Assembly: GCA_946535435.1 (NCBI GenBank)
Contig: CAMNDM010000005.1
Span: forward strand, 1-64,000
Length of the DNA: 64,000 nucleotides
Reading direction: 5' to 3'
Origin: Physcocola sp002396385
GTDB taxonomy: Bacteria; Bacteroidota; Bacteroidia; Bacteroidales; Paludibacteraceae
Of this stretch, positions 17,887-25,805 are shown in pieces; position 1 is the stretch's first letter, and the number at the start of each line of letters is the position of its first letter. The translations under genes were made by a program, and so were the position numbers. Under the pieces are notes generated by a model. That model saw nothing but the letters and a program-made list of their open reading frames with translations. It searched no databases and had not been told where the DNA came from.

Positions 17887-18972
17887 TTACAAATTCTCAT
17901 AAACTTTGCGAAGCGCTATTTCTTCATTCTCCCAATTATAAATATTTGCAGCCCTTTCGAAGTTGTCGTGGTCTACCTTTTGACGCAAAAGGAATTGTAT
18001 AACTTCGGCAATTTTTTTCGGATCTTCGCTATTTATGGTTAATCCTGTTTTTTCTTTATTCACAATTTCTGAAATTTCAGGAAATGAAGTGGCTAAAATT
18101 GGAAGATGTGCCTGCATATAGTCAAATATCCTGTTTGGCAAGGCGTAAAAATAGCTTAGTCCTTGATTCTTAAGCAGACACACTCCTAAATCTGCACTCA
18201 AAGTGTAATTTATCAAATCAGAATAAGGTTTCCGGCCTAAAAAAGCAACTTTCCCGTTAAAGTGCTGTTCTGCTTTTAATTTCAGTTCCTCATAAAGGTC
18301 ACCTTGTCCTAATACGATGAAAACAGCATTATCTATGTAGTTCATCGCATCCATTATCCATTCTATGCCTCGGCCTTCGTTTACACAACCCTGGTATAAA
18401 ATGACCTTTTTATCGCCAAACTCTTTGAACAAGTCTTTCCGCCCTTCGTATTTTTTGTAGGAAGGTAGGTTTCTAACTACCTGAAGCGTAATGCCGTATC
18501 TGTTTTTATAATAGTCTGCTATTGATTGGCAAACGGTATATCCGTGTTTTATATGGGGTAAAATGGCATCTTCAATCTTCGTCCACACCCATTTTACAAG
18601 TTTCCTGTTCACCACTTCAGGCACTTCTGGGAACAACTCGTGTAAATCTACGACCAACTTGGTTCTCTTTATTTTGCTGGCAAAAAAATTAGCGAGTAAC
18701 GTATCTGTATCGTTTGCCACATATATATCAAAACGATGTGAGATCAGGAAAAAGAACAGACGGAGGTTATATTCTAAATAAAACAGTATGCTTTTTTTAA
18801 ATAGAACCCTTAATATCTTTGTCTTATATCCTGGGTTATATTCATGACATTCCGTATTGTCGGTACCAACAACGAGAACTCCATATCCCATTTTTTTTAG
18901 GGATAATGTTACTTTATTGACGCGCTGGTCTTCTTCTAAATTATTTGTGACGGATAAAACAACTTGTTTCAT
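17887..18972 (-). CDS. Glycosyltransferase, GT-B fold (family 4-like)
   Basis: A 361-residue glycosyltransferase. The N-domain begins MKQVVLSVTNNLEEDQRVNK; the C-domain has VILYQGCVNEGRGIEWI, FIVLGQGDLYEEL and NRIFDYMQAHLPILATSFPEI, the usual nucleotide-sugar-binding layout of GT4/GT1 enzymes. Donor and acceptor are unknown. The ATG at 18972 gives a start without the odd ten-residue extension that a 19002 start would add, and fits a -7 element just upstream. It pairs with the DegT-type aminotransferase 13 bases downstream. Confidence 0.88.
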   Translation of the reverse strand: MKQVVLSVTNNLEEDQRVNKVTLSLKKMGYGVLVVGTDNTECHEYNPGYKTKILRVLFKKSILFYLEYNLRLFFFLISHRFDIYVANDTDTLLANFFASKIKRTKLVVDLHELFPEVPEVVNRKLVKWVWTKIEDAILPHIKHGYTVCQSIADYYKNRYGITLQVVRNLPSYKKYEGRKDLFKEFGDKKVILYQGCVNEGRGIEWIMDAMNYIDNAVFIVLGQGDLYEELKLKAEQHFNGKVAFLGRKPYSDLINYTLSADLGVCLLKNQGLSYFYALPNRIFDYMQAHLPILATSFPEISEIVNKEKTGLTINSEDPKKIAEVIQFLLRQKVDHDNFERAANIYNWENEEIALRKVYENL

Positions 18973-18998
18973 GATTAACACAAAAGTAACTATATTTG
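18967..18998. promoter_or_regulatory. Overlapping divergent promoters for murB and the glycosyltransferase
   Basis: On the plus strand TATATTTG at 18991-18998 matches TAnnTTTG, with a TTTC at 18967-18970 twenty bases upstream; it would serve murB. On the minus strand TACTTTTG at 18988-18981 also matches and would serve the glycosyltransferase, starting 9 bases before its ATG. The two polymerase footprints overlap, so firing from both at once should be hindered. Confidence 0.5.
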
Positions 18999-19057
18999 CC
19001 AATAAAGGAACGATATTAAGCTATTTTTACTAAATATAACTGATAGAATCAACAAAA

Positions 19058-20065
19058 ATGATAATAAAGTCCGATTTTTCCCTTCTCAGACACAATACTT
19101 TCGGTATAGACGCCAAATGTAGCCGCTACATTGAGTATTCGTCTGTTGAAGAATTACAGAACATTGTCAAAATGGATTCTGGCCTCAACCATACGCTTCA
19201 TATTGGGGGTGGAAGCAACCTCTTGTTTTTGAATGATTTTAATGGGACTATTTTACATTGCGACATAAAAACTATTGAAATTGTCGAAGAAGACAATACT
19301 TCGGCCTACATTCGTGTTGGAGCCGGAGTTGTTTGGGACAATTTTGTGAAATTCTGTGTCGACCACAGCTATTATGGTGCCGAAAATTTATCATATATTC
19401 CGGGCGAAGTTGGTGCTGCGCCTGTTCAAAATGTTGGAGCTTATGGCGTTGAGGCAAAGGACATTATTTATAAGGTCGAGGTTGTTGACACAAAAACAGC
19501 AGAATTAAAAGTGTTCGACGCTGCCGACTGCTGTTTCGGCTACCGATATAGCAAGTTTAAGGCTGAATGGAAGGGTGCCTATTTTGTACACCATGTTGTC
19601 TTCAAACTAAACAAAACTTCTTCATTCAAACTTGAATATGGTAAAATTAAGGAATGCTTAGATGGTAAGCAACCGACCCTCCAGACGGTGAGAGATACCA
19701 TTATCGCTATAAGAAAAGAAAAACTGCCAGAACCAAGTGAAATTGGAAGTGCGGGTAGCTTTTTCAAAAATCCGATTGTTCAACGCTCTGTGTTCGATAA
19801 ATTGTTAAAGGAACATCCAAACATGCCTTTTTACAATGTCGATGATAATATGGTAAAAATTCCTGCTGGTTGGTTGATAGAACAATGCGGTTGGAAAGGT
19901 AGAAACCACAAAAACGTTGGCGTTTACGAAAAGCAGTCTTTGATTATTGTGAACAGAGGTGGTGCCACGGGTGCTGAGGTGGAAGAACTCGCAAATATGA
20001 TTGTAAACGACGTCAATACCCATTTTGGTATCAAGATAAGCCCAGAGGTTTGTTATGTAAAATGA
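19058..20065 (+). CDS. murB: UDP-N-acetylenolpyruvoylglucosamine reductase
   Basis: MurB reduces UDP-GlcNAc-enolpyruvate to UDP-MurNAc with FAD and NADPH, a committed step of peptidoglycan synthesis. The 335-residue protein has the FAD-binding stretch LHIGGGSNLLF, the PGEVGAAPVQNVGAYG segment, the catalytic-Ser motif GSAGSFFKNP, and the closing Glu in ISPEVCYVK. It has the type I layout. It is followed by a 143-base gap with its own regulatory sequence before purA. Confidence 0.96.
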   Translation: MIIKSDFSLLRHNTFGIDAKCSRYIEYSSVEELQNIVKMDSGLNHTLHIGGGSNLLFLNDFNGTILHCDIKTIEIVEEDNTSAYIRVGAGVVWDNFVKFCVDHSYYGAENLSYIPGEVGAAPVQNVGAYGVEAKDIIYKVEVVDTKTAELKVFDAADCCFGYRYSKFKAEWKGAYFVHHVVFKLNKTSSFKLEYGKIKECLDGKQPTLQTVRDTIIAIRKEKLPEPSEIGSAGSFFKNPIVQRSVFDKLLKEHPNMPFYNVDDNMVKIPAGWLIEQCGWKGRNHKNVGVYEKQSLIIVNRGGATGAEVEELANMIVNDVNTHFGIKISPEVCYVK

Positions 20066-20169
20066 GTAACGTATAAATCCCTTTTTTTCGCTAATTTTAT
20101 GGTCTTATTTTGAGATGTGAAAAAAAAGTCGGAAATTTACACGTATTTTGTTATCGAATTAATTTAAAC

Positions 20170-20186
20170 GCGATTTGGATAATCGC
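20170..20186 (+). promoter_or_regulatory. Perfect inverted repeat upstream of purA
   Basis: GCGATT-TGGAT-AATCGC is a perfect 6-bp inverted repeat with a 5-base spacer, 22 bases before the purA ATG in otherwise very AT-rich sequence. It could be an operator or a small leader hairpin. I know of no named regulator for it in this phylum. Confidence 0.35.
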
Positions 20187-20208
20187 AAATTAAAATAAAA
20201 AACTATAA

Positions 20209-21468
20209 ATGAAAGTAGATGTATTGTTGGGCCTGCAGTGGGGCGATGAAGGAAAAGGGAAGGTCGTTGACGTTCTTACCCCGAAATACGACGCAGTAGC
20301 TCGTTTCCAAGGTGGACCTAATGCCGGTCATACTTTGGTGTTTGAAAATCAGAAGTATGTTTTGCGTTCTATTCCTTCTGGCATCTTCCAAGGTGGGAAA
20401 ATTAACATCATTGGGAATGGAGTTGTGCTAGACCCTGCATTGTTCAAAAAGGAAGTGGAAGAATTGGAAACTTCTGGTCATGATTTGACAAAGAGATTGT
20501 TCATTTCTAAAAAAGCGCATCTAATCCTCCCTACGCACCGTATTCTTGATGCAGCTCTTGAGGCTGCTAAAGGTAAAGGGAAAATTGGTACTACAGGAAA
20601 GGGTATCGGTCCTACCTATACTGATAAAATCAGCCGTAACGGTCTTCGTGTGGGCGATTTGTTATGCAATTTCGAAGAAAAGTATAAGGCTGCTATCGAC
20701 CGCCATAAAGAGATTCTTAGTCACTACAACTACCAGTACGACTTGGAACCTATTGAAAAGGAGTGGATGGCTGGTATTGAAAAACTGAAGCAATTCCAGT
20801 TGGTCGACAGCGAGTGGGTTATCAACAACCTTTTGGCTGAAGGCAAGTCTATCCTGGCTGAAGGTGCACAGGGCACAATGCTTGACGTTGACTTCGGTTC
20901 TTATCCGTTTGTTACCTCGTCTAACACCATCTGTGCCGGTGCTTGCACGGGTATGGGTATTGGTCCGAACAAGATTGGCGATGTATATGGTATCTTTAAA
21001 GCTTATTGTACTCGCGTCGGTAGTGGTCCATTCCCTACTGAATTGTTCGATGAAACTGGTAAAAAAATACGTGACATCGGTCACGAGTATGGGGCTGTAA
21101 CTGGTCGTGAACGCCGTTGTGGTTGGATTGACTTGGTTGCTCTGAAATATGCGGTCACCATTAATGGTGTTACCAAGCTGATTATGATGAAGAGTGATGT
21201 TCTCGACGATTTCCCTACTATTAAGGCTTGTGTCGCATACAAGGTGAACGGTGTTGAAACGAACGAGTTCCCATTCGATATCAACGAAGGTGTTGAACCT
21301 GTCTATAAGGAACTGAAGGGTTGGAACACGAACATGAATAATGTTAAGTGTGCTTGTGAATTCCCTAAGGAATACAACGACTACCTGAAGTTCTTGGAAG
21401 ACTACTTGAAAGTGCCTATCGTTATTGTTTCTGTTGGTCCTGACCGCGAACAGACAATTATTAGATAA
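20209..21468 (+). CDS. purA: Adenylosuccinate synthase
   Basis: PurA joins IMP and aspartate using GTP, the first committed step to AMP. The 419-residue protein has LGLQWGDEGKGKVVD with the catalytic Asp, RFQGGPNAGHTLV, GTTGKGIGPTYTDK and, in the second half, EGAQGTMLDVDFG and TGRERRCGWIDL. It is full length and ends normally. It is followed at once by its own terminator. Its last ~70 coding bases recur about 850 bases downstream (see the repeat feature). Confidence 0.97.
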   Translation: MKVDVLLGLQWGDEGKGKVVDVLTPKYDAVARFQGGPNAGHTLVFENQKYVLRSIPSGIFQGGKINIIGNGVVLDPALFKKEVEELETSGHDLTKRLFISKKAHLILPTHRILDAALEAAKGKGKIGTTGKGIGPTYTDKISRNGLRVGDLLCNFEEKYKAAIDRHKEILSHYNYQYDLEPIEKEWMAGIEKLKQFQLVDSEWVINNLLAEGKSILAEGAQGTMLDVDFGSYPFVTSSNTICAGACTGMGIGPNKIGDVYGIFKAYCTRVGSGPFPTELFDETGKKIRDIGHEYGAVTGRERRCGWIDLVALKYAVTINGVTKLIMMKSDVLDDFPTIKACVAYKVNGVETNEFPFDINEGVEPVYKELKGWNTNMNNVKCACEFPKEYNDYLKFLEDYLKVPIVIVSVGPDREQTIIR

Positions 21469-21488
21469 TACAGTATGTAATAATTTAA

Positions 21489-21521
21489 AAAGCGGAAGAA
21501 TTTTTCATATTCTTCCGCTTT
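21489..21521 (+). terminator. purA terminator
   Basis: A perfect 13-bp stem (AAAGCGGAAGAAT and complement) with a 7-base loop, followed by a T-rich tail, 20 bases after the purA stop. A weaker, related hairpin recurs near 22326, beside the duplicated purA end. Confidence 0.85.
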
Positions 21522-21545
21522 ATATTTTTAGGTAAAAACACAAGC

Positions 21546-21882
21546 ATGATGAAATTTCGACTGCCAATAACAACTTATGTAATACTGGCTCTACTGATAG
21601 TAGATTTTGTTTTTGGCATGTGCTGCACATTTAATCTACCTTGGCCAATGTTTGTTATAGGGCTTTCATATTTGCTAATGATACTACGCAAAAGAATAGG
21701 ACTTATATTGTTTGGAACAATAATGTTTCTTCTCTCTTGTAATTTTGATTCCTAGTAGAACTGATTATAGTTATGCTAGGGAATTCTTTTTTAAGGTTGG
21801 TTATCCCGTTATTTTGGTGTCTATCGCTATGGCGATAAGAAAGAATGGAACATCTGCGTTTAGAATTATCTGGGGACATTAA
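21546..21882 (+). pseudogene. Frameshifted small membrane protein gene
   Basis: The first frame starts at ATG 21546 and encodes 69 residues with two or three hydrophobic segments (TYVILALLIVDFVFGMCC, PMFVIGLSYLLMI, IGLILFGTIMFLLS), stopping at TAG 21753-21755. Just before that stop the +1 frame opens and continues as LVILIPSRTDYSYAREFFFKVGYP and on to IIWGH, ending at TAA 21880-21882. The two halves together look like one membrane protein with three or four helices split by a single frameshift. I do not recognise the family. It sits inside the segment bracketed by the purA repeat. A genuine short gene ending at 21755 is the alternative. Confidence 0.4.
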
Positions 21883-21885
21883 TCT

Positions 21886-22224
21886 GTGAAATCAGCAATT
21901 ATACACCCTCCAGAAAACTTAAAAAGGGCTGTTGGTAAAGACAGAAAATATATTCCCGATTTTAGAATAACAACCTCAAAAGAATACTGGTATAAAGACA
22001 ATGGAATGCTCGATTCTCTAATTACCAAAGGTTTGGAATGGAGTGGAAAAACGTCTTTCTCTTACGATTCTAACCTGAATTGCATCTCCTCTAAGATGAC
22101 TTCTGCGGAAGAAGGTACACTATAAGAACGGACTACAACCTACGATATTGCAGAGACGGACAGCCTTGGTAACTGGACAAAACGTTACAAAAAAACGGTC
22201 GTTAAGTCTGGTTCGTTCAATTGT
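21886..22224 (+). pseudogene. GNWT-motif protein gene with internal stop, 3' end lost
   Basis: The frame starts at GTG 21886 and reads 79 residues to TAA 22123-22125, but the same frame continues without a shift as ERTTTYDIAETDSLGNWTKRY. The TYD...GNWTKR block is a motif I associate with exported Bacteroidota proteins, and it needs the part before the stop (YKDNGMLDS, FSYDSNLNC) to form its repeats. So this looks like one gene broken by a nonsense codon. It has no start region or signal peptide, and its 3' end runs straight into the copied purA sequence, which cut it off. Stop-codon readthrough is possible in principle but unsupported. Confidence 0.5.
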
Positions 22225-22306
22225 AATACTACCTGAAGTTCTTGGAAGACTACTTGAATGTGCCTATCGTTATTGTTTCTGTTGGTCCTGACCGCGAAAA
22301 ATTATT
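22225..22306 (+). repeat. Partial direct copy of the purA 3' end
   Basis: Bases 22229-22298 match 21381-21450 inside purA at 69 of 70 positions; the one difference is at 22259. Similarity continues raggedly on both sides with small deletions (six bases before, four after), to about 22306. The copied piece has no open frame of its own that would make a PurA fragment. The two copies are direct repeats 848 bases apart and enclose both decayed genes above. Confidence 0.95.
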
Positions 22307-22325
22307 CCAAACTCGTTTTAACAGC

Positions 22326-22355
22326 AAGCGGAAGATACTAAAGTGTATTCCGCTT
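22326..22355 (+). terminator. Second copy-like terminator after the purA repeat
   Basis: AAGCGGAA pairs with TTCCGCTT, and ATAC/GTAT extends the stem past a one-base bulge, followed by a run of T. Its AAGCGGAAGA side is shared with the purA terminator, so it probably belongs to the same duplicated block but has drifted. Bases 22356-22432 hold nothing else I can identify. Confidence 0.6.
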
Positions 22356-22432
22356 TTGTTTATTGGCGCAATTGAATTAACATCAGAGGGTATATTATCT
22401 GTGGGTTTACACACAAACTAAATTCTACAAAA

Positions 22433-22903
22433 TTATCTGCGTCTAACTTTAACAGAGTGCTGTCCATCAGTAATGACGTAGATACACTTCTTTTCAGGAA
22501 GAATAATCTCTACCACTCCGTCATCATTCGCATTTGAAGTGCTGACATAACCATTTGAAAGGCTCAGCAACGACACATCGGCATTACAGTTCAAACCTTC
22601 AATGTGGACAAGGTTATCCGACAAAGAAATCACCTTCAAAAGGCTCGATTCGTTCAATAGTAGCGATTTGTTGACGTCGTGGTCTGAGAAGACAAAGTCT
22701 TTCACATCTTCAATTTCAAACGAGGTGTCGTTTTCATCGTCTACAACAAGTTTATCATCGTTAAATGCTATTTCCGACCTTTCATCTAATTGGAAGGAAT
22801 AGTTAGAACCATTATTCAATTCTACTGAAAGAAATGTTGGATCGGCATGCAGAAGTTGGCTGCAACTTAATGCGCAAAGTGCTATAAAAGTTTTTGTTTT
22901 CAT
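22433..22903 (-). CDS. Small exported protein with a T9SS-sorting-like C-terminus
   Basis: A 156-residue protein with a signal peptide (MKTKTFIALCALSC through LLHA). The next 60 residues follow a pattern frequent in this phylum: FLSVELNNGSNYSFQLDERSEIAFNDDKLVV, then FEIEDVKDFVFSD. The last 60 resemble a type A T9SS C-terminal sorting domain (VHIEGLNCNADVSLLSLSNG, then a basic SVKVRRR end). Such proteins may be secreted and processed by T9SS; here there is almost no cargo between leader and tail. Function unknown. It has its own -7 element and is not tied to neighbours. Confidence 0.65.
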   Translation of the reverse strand: MKTKTFIALCALSCSQLLHADPTFLSVELNNGSNYSFQLDERSEIAFNDDKLVVDDENDTSFEIEDVKDFVFSDHDVNKSLLLNESSLLKVISLSDNLVHIEGLNCNADVSLLSLSNGYVSTSNANDDGVVEIILPEKKCIYVITDGQHSVKVRRR

Positions 22904-22977
22904 CTTAAATCTATTTAGATAATAACAACTTACAATTACCTATTGTGTTGTTTTGTTTATCCAAAATTAGCACTATG

Positions 22978-22985
22978 CAAAAGTA
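22978..22985 (-). promoter_or_regulatory. -7 element for the small exported protein gene
   Basis: Read on the minus strand, TACTTTTG matches TAnnTTTG 75 bases before the ATG. No clear TTTG partner is at the right distance, so the call rests on the -7 box alone. Confidence 0.35.
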
Positions 22986-23071
22986 GTACCAAAAATTGCA
23001 AGGTTGCAAGCCTATGGTTTGTCTACATATACTAATTACAACAGACTTAATCTCTGGTTGACTTAGTAAAT

Positions 23072-24412
23072 TTATACATACCATTTCCAACCTACTGAAA
23101 CTATCAACAGTAGGGATATCAGTTCCGATAGTGGCATAGCCAGCCACATACCGGTTTCCCCAATTAACGGTGGCAATATCAAAAAACAGGGTATCATGAG
23201 TACGAAACCACGCAAAAACGCATAAATGGTCGATTGTTTTGCATTCTCTATGCTTTGGTGGTAACCAATAAGTACTACATTCAAAATGTATGGTATAAAA
23301 CAAATACTTAACCAAGGTATTCCTTCCTTTGCGATGTGGGCGGCATTGCTTTCGGCCTCAACAAATATACCCACCACAAAATCGATAAAAAAGTCTGTGC
23401 ATAACACAACCAACATTCCTGACACGAGCCCGACTTTTAAGGCTACAGTAAGCGCCTCTTTGACCCTTTCTTTTGAGCCTGCGCCATAGTTGAAACTAAT
23501 GATAGGTTGTGCTGACTGTGCAATAGCATTTCCTGTCATGAAGATAAAAGGGAATATATAGCATGCTACCGAGTAGGCGGCGACACCATCTTCTTTAAGA
23601 TATTTCAAAAAGACATAATTACCGACAAACATCAGAACTGCGATAAACAAATCGCCTAACATTGCCGAAAATCCCAATCTCATCTGATAATTTAAGTTTC
23701 TAACTGTTAGTTTAAGGCTAGTCAGACTTGCTTTTATCTTATACAGACGGATCGTCTGCCTGAGAAACAAGATATAGACAATTACCATAATGCCACCCGT
23801 CCAGCATCCGATGGCTGTTGCAATGGCTACTCCCTCCAATCCTTGATGAAAAATGAACAGGAAGACGTAGTCTAGAACCACATTCACTATGGAAGGCAAA
23901 GACGAACAAAACATCGCATATTTGGGCGATCCATCGAGTCTTATAACCATTAATCCTACAGATTGTAGAAAGATGGCTGGGAATGAACGGGAAAGCCAGC
24001 GTTGATAATCTAATACATAGGGTAGGAGCCTGTCTGAAGCTCCCAAAGCTTTTGCTACCGTTTCGCTGAACGTTTCTGTGACCAACCAAACCATCAATGC
24101 TATCGTTCCTGCCATAAAGGCTTGCGTAACATTAATATGGGCTGCCTTCAAATTGTTTTGAGACAGATGAATGGAGGATACAACAGAACAGCCGATGCCA
24201 AACATCAACCCTATACCACTCATAATTAGCCATAGTGGACAGAATATATTGACTGCTGCCAACCCGTCACTTCCGACACCGTGACCGACAAATGCACCAT
24301 CGATCATTGTCATGACCGACATACACATCATGCCAAGCAACGTCGGTAAAAATATAGAACGGAATAATGCGGGAATCTTAGCGTTTCGAAAATCTATCTG
24401 GTCTCTTTTCAT
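23072..24412 (-). CDS. MATE-family multidrug/metabolite exporter
   Basis: A 446-residue membrane protein with about twelve hydrophobic helices in two related halves. Family features include LLGMMCMSVMTMIDGAFVGHGVGSDGLAAVN in the first helices and NAIAQSAQPIISFNYGAGSKERVKEAL, the usual conserved block in the second half. MATE proteins export cationic compounds using Na+ or H+ gradients; the substrate cannot be told here. It follows obgE but is separated from it by a terminator, so it is probably transcribed alone. Confidence 0.9.
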   Translation of the reverse strand: MKRDQIDFRNAKIPALFRSIFLPTLLGMMCMSVMTMIDGAFVGHGVGSDGLAAVNIFCPLWLIMSGIGLMFGIGCSVVSSIHLSQNNLKAAHINVTQAFMAGTIALMVWLVTETFSETVAKALGASDRLLPYVLDYQRWLSRSFPAIFLQSVGLMVIRLDGSPKYAMFCSSLPSIVNVVLDYVFLFIFHQGLEGVAIATAIGCWTGGIMVIVYILFLRQTIRLYKIKASLTSLKLTVRNLNYQMRLGFSAMLGDLFIAVLMFVGNYVFLKYLKEDGVAAYSVACYIFPFIFMTGNAIAQSAQPIISFNYGAGSKERVKEALTVALKVGLVSGMLVVLCTDFFIDFVVGIFVEAESNAAHIAKEGIPWLSICFIPYILNVVLIGYHQSIENAKQSTIYAFLRGFVLMIPCFLILPPLIGETGMWLAMPLSELISLLLIVSVGWKWYV

Positions 24413-24430
24413 TGTTCTTTCTTAAGACTA

Positions 24431-24460
24431 AAAATGCTGTACATTCATGCACAGCATTTT
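24431..24460 (-). terminator. Terminator between obgE and the MATE gene
   Basis: AAAATGCTGT and ACAGCATTTT form a perfect 10-bp stem around a 10-base loop. It lies 17 bases after the obgE stop on the minus strand, where the stem itself ends in T residues. Confidence 0.75.
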
Positions 24461-24477
24461 ATTATTGATTTATTGAA

Positions 24478-25617
24478 TTAATCGTTACTTTTTGGGCTCG
24501 GTTCTTCTTCAAAATCCTCAAAGTCTTCATCGTCAAGTTCAATCTCCTCAAAATCTTCGTTGATTTGTTCGACATCCAGATTGTGGTGTGTTATTGTCGT
24601 TTCTGTATGTCGGTCTTTATCTTTGCACAATTCAGTCCATATTAAGTCTTTTAGCTCTGTTATGTTAAATCCGGAAACAGCCGAGAAGAAAATATGTGGC
24701 ACATCTGTCGGTATTGTTTTCTCCAAGTCGGACATCAGTTCCTCATCAAGCATATCGCTTTTTGAAATGGCTAAAATTCGGTTTTTATTCAACAAATCCT
24801 CATTATAGTTGGCCAACTCGTTAAGTAGAATGTCGTATTCTTTTTGAACATCAGCCGTGTCGGCGGGAATCAAAAACAATAAAATAGCGTTTCTTTCAAT
24901 ATGACGCAAAAAGCGCAGACCTATACCTTTTCCTTCCGAGGCTCCTTCTATTATACCTGGAATATCGGCCATTGCAAACGACTTCCCGTCTCGATACGAT
25001 ACAATTCCAAGATTAGGAATCAATGTTGTAAACGGATAGTTGGCAATTTTCGGACGGGCTGCCGACACTGCAGAAAGTAGAGTAGACTTTCCCGCATTTG
25101 GGAAACCCACCAAGCCAACATCGGCCAGCACTTTCAATTCTAGAATTATGTTTTTTTCGATGGCTGGCTCTCCTGGTTGTGCATAGCGGGGAGCTTGGTT
25201 TGTTGCGGTTTTAAAATTCCAGTTTCCCAAACCACCGCGACCACCTTTCAGTAAAATTATTTCTTGACCGTCTTCGGTGATTTCGCACAAATACTCTCCA
25301 TTATCAGCATCGTAGGCAACCGTACCGCATGGCACTTCTATAATCTTGTCTTCTCCGTCTTTTCCTGTGCTACGACTGTCGCTGCCATGGCCTCCATGGC
25401 CGGCAAATATATGCCTCTCATATTTTAAATGAATGAGCGTCCAATAATTCTTATTGCCACGTAATATAATGTGTCCGCCCCGACCGCCATCGCCTCCGTC
25501 TGGACCGCCTTTGGGCAGATATTTTGCCCTGTGCATATGGGTCGAACCTCCCCCGCCGTGACCAGAACGACAATAAATCTTCACATAATCAACGAAATTG
25601 GTGCCTGTATCTGCCAT
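24478..25617 (-). CDS. obgE: Obg-family GTPase
   Basis: Obg is an essential GTPase that binds the large ribosomal subunit and links growth state to ribosome assembly. The 379-residue protein has the glycine-rich Obg fold (YCRSGHGGGGSTHMHR, PKGGPDGGDGG, GGRGGLGNWNF), then the G domain with GFPNAGKST (G1), DIPGII (G3) and SKSD (G4). The C-terminal 40 residues are strongly acidic, as in several Bacteroidota Obg proteins. A TAAATTTG box is upstream. Confidence 0.96.
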   Translation of the reverse strand: MADTGTNFVDYVKIYCRSGHGGGGSTHMHRAKYLPKGGPDGGDGGRGGHIILRGNKNYWTLIHLKYERHIFAGHGGHGSDSRSTGKDGEDKIIEVPCGTVAYDADNGEYLCEITEDGQEIILLKGGRGGLGNWNFKTATNQAPRYAQPGEPAIEKNIILELKVLADVGLVGFPNAGKSTLLSAVSAARPKIANYPFTTLIPNLGIVSYRDGKSFAMADIPGIIEGASEGKGIGLRFLRHIERNAILLFLIPADTADVQKEYDILLNELANYNEDLLNKNRILAISKSDMLDEELMSDLEKTIPTDVPHIFFSAVSGFNITELKDLIWTELCKDKDRHTETTITHHNLDVEQINEDFEEIELDDEDFEDFEEEPSPKSND

Positions 25618-25642
25618 AATCTTATATTATTTTTCTTATCTA

Positions 25643-25670
25643 CAAATTTATGGCATTTTGATGAAACAAA
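25643..25670 (-). promoter_or_regulatory. obgE promoter
   Basis: On the minus strand TAAATTTG (25650-25643) matches the -7 consensus, and TTTG (25670-25667) lies 16 bases upstream as a possible -33 box, slightly closer than usual. The predicted leader is about 20 bases. Confidence 0.45.
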
Positions 25671-25759
25671 AGGAAGAAAAACTTATTTCTTATCATAGTT
25701 TTCTTCTCTCGGCCATTTAATCGACGTAATCTTATACGTTTGTCCTAATTATGAATGTT

Positions 25760-25785
25760 TTTGAAAGATTTTATTAGTATTTTTG
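25760..25785 (+). promoter_or_regulatory. Promoter for the hybrid two-component sensor
   Basis: TATTTTTG at 25778-25785 fits TAnnTTTG, 20 bases before the ATG. TTTG at 25760-25763 is 14 bases upstream, so the -33 assignment is uncertain. Confidence 0.4.
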
Positions 25786-25805
25786 TTTATAATTCTTGAA
25801 AGAAA

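Noticed and set aside
18973..19002. Upstream start for the glycosyltransferase
   Set aside because: It adds ten residues of poor quality and would cover both -7 elements; the ATG at 18972 suits the family start.
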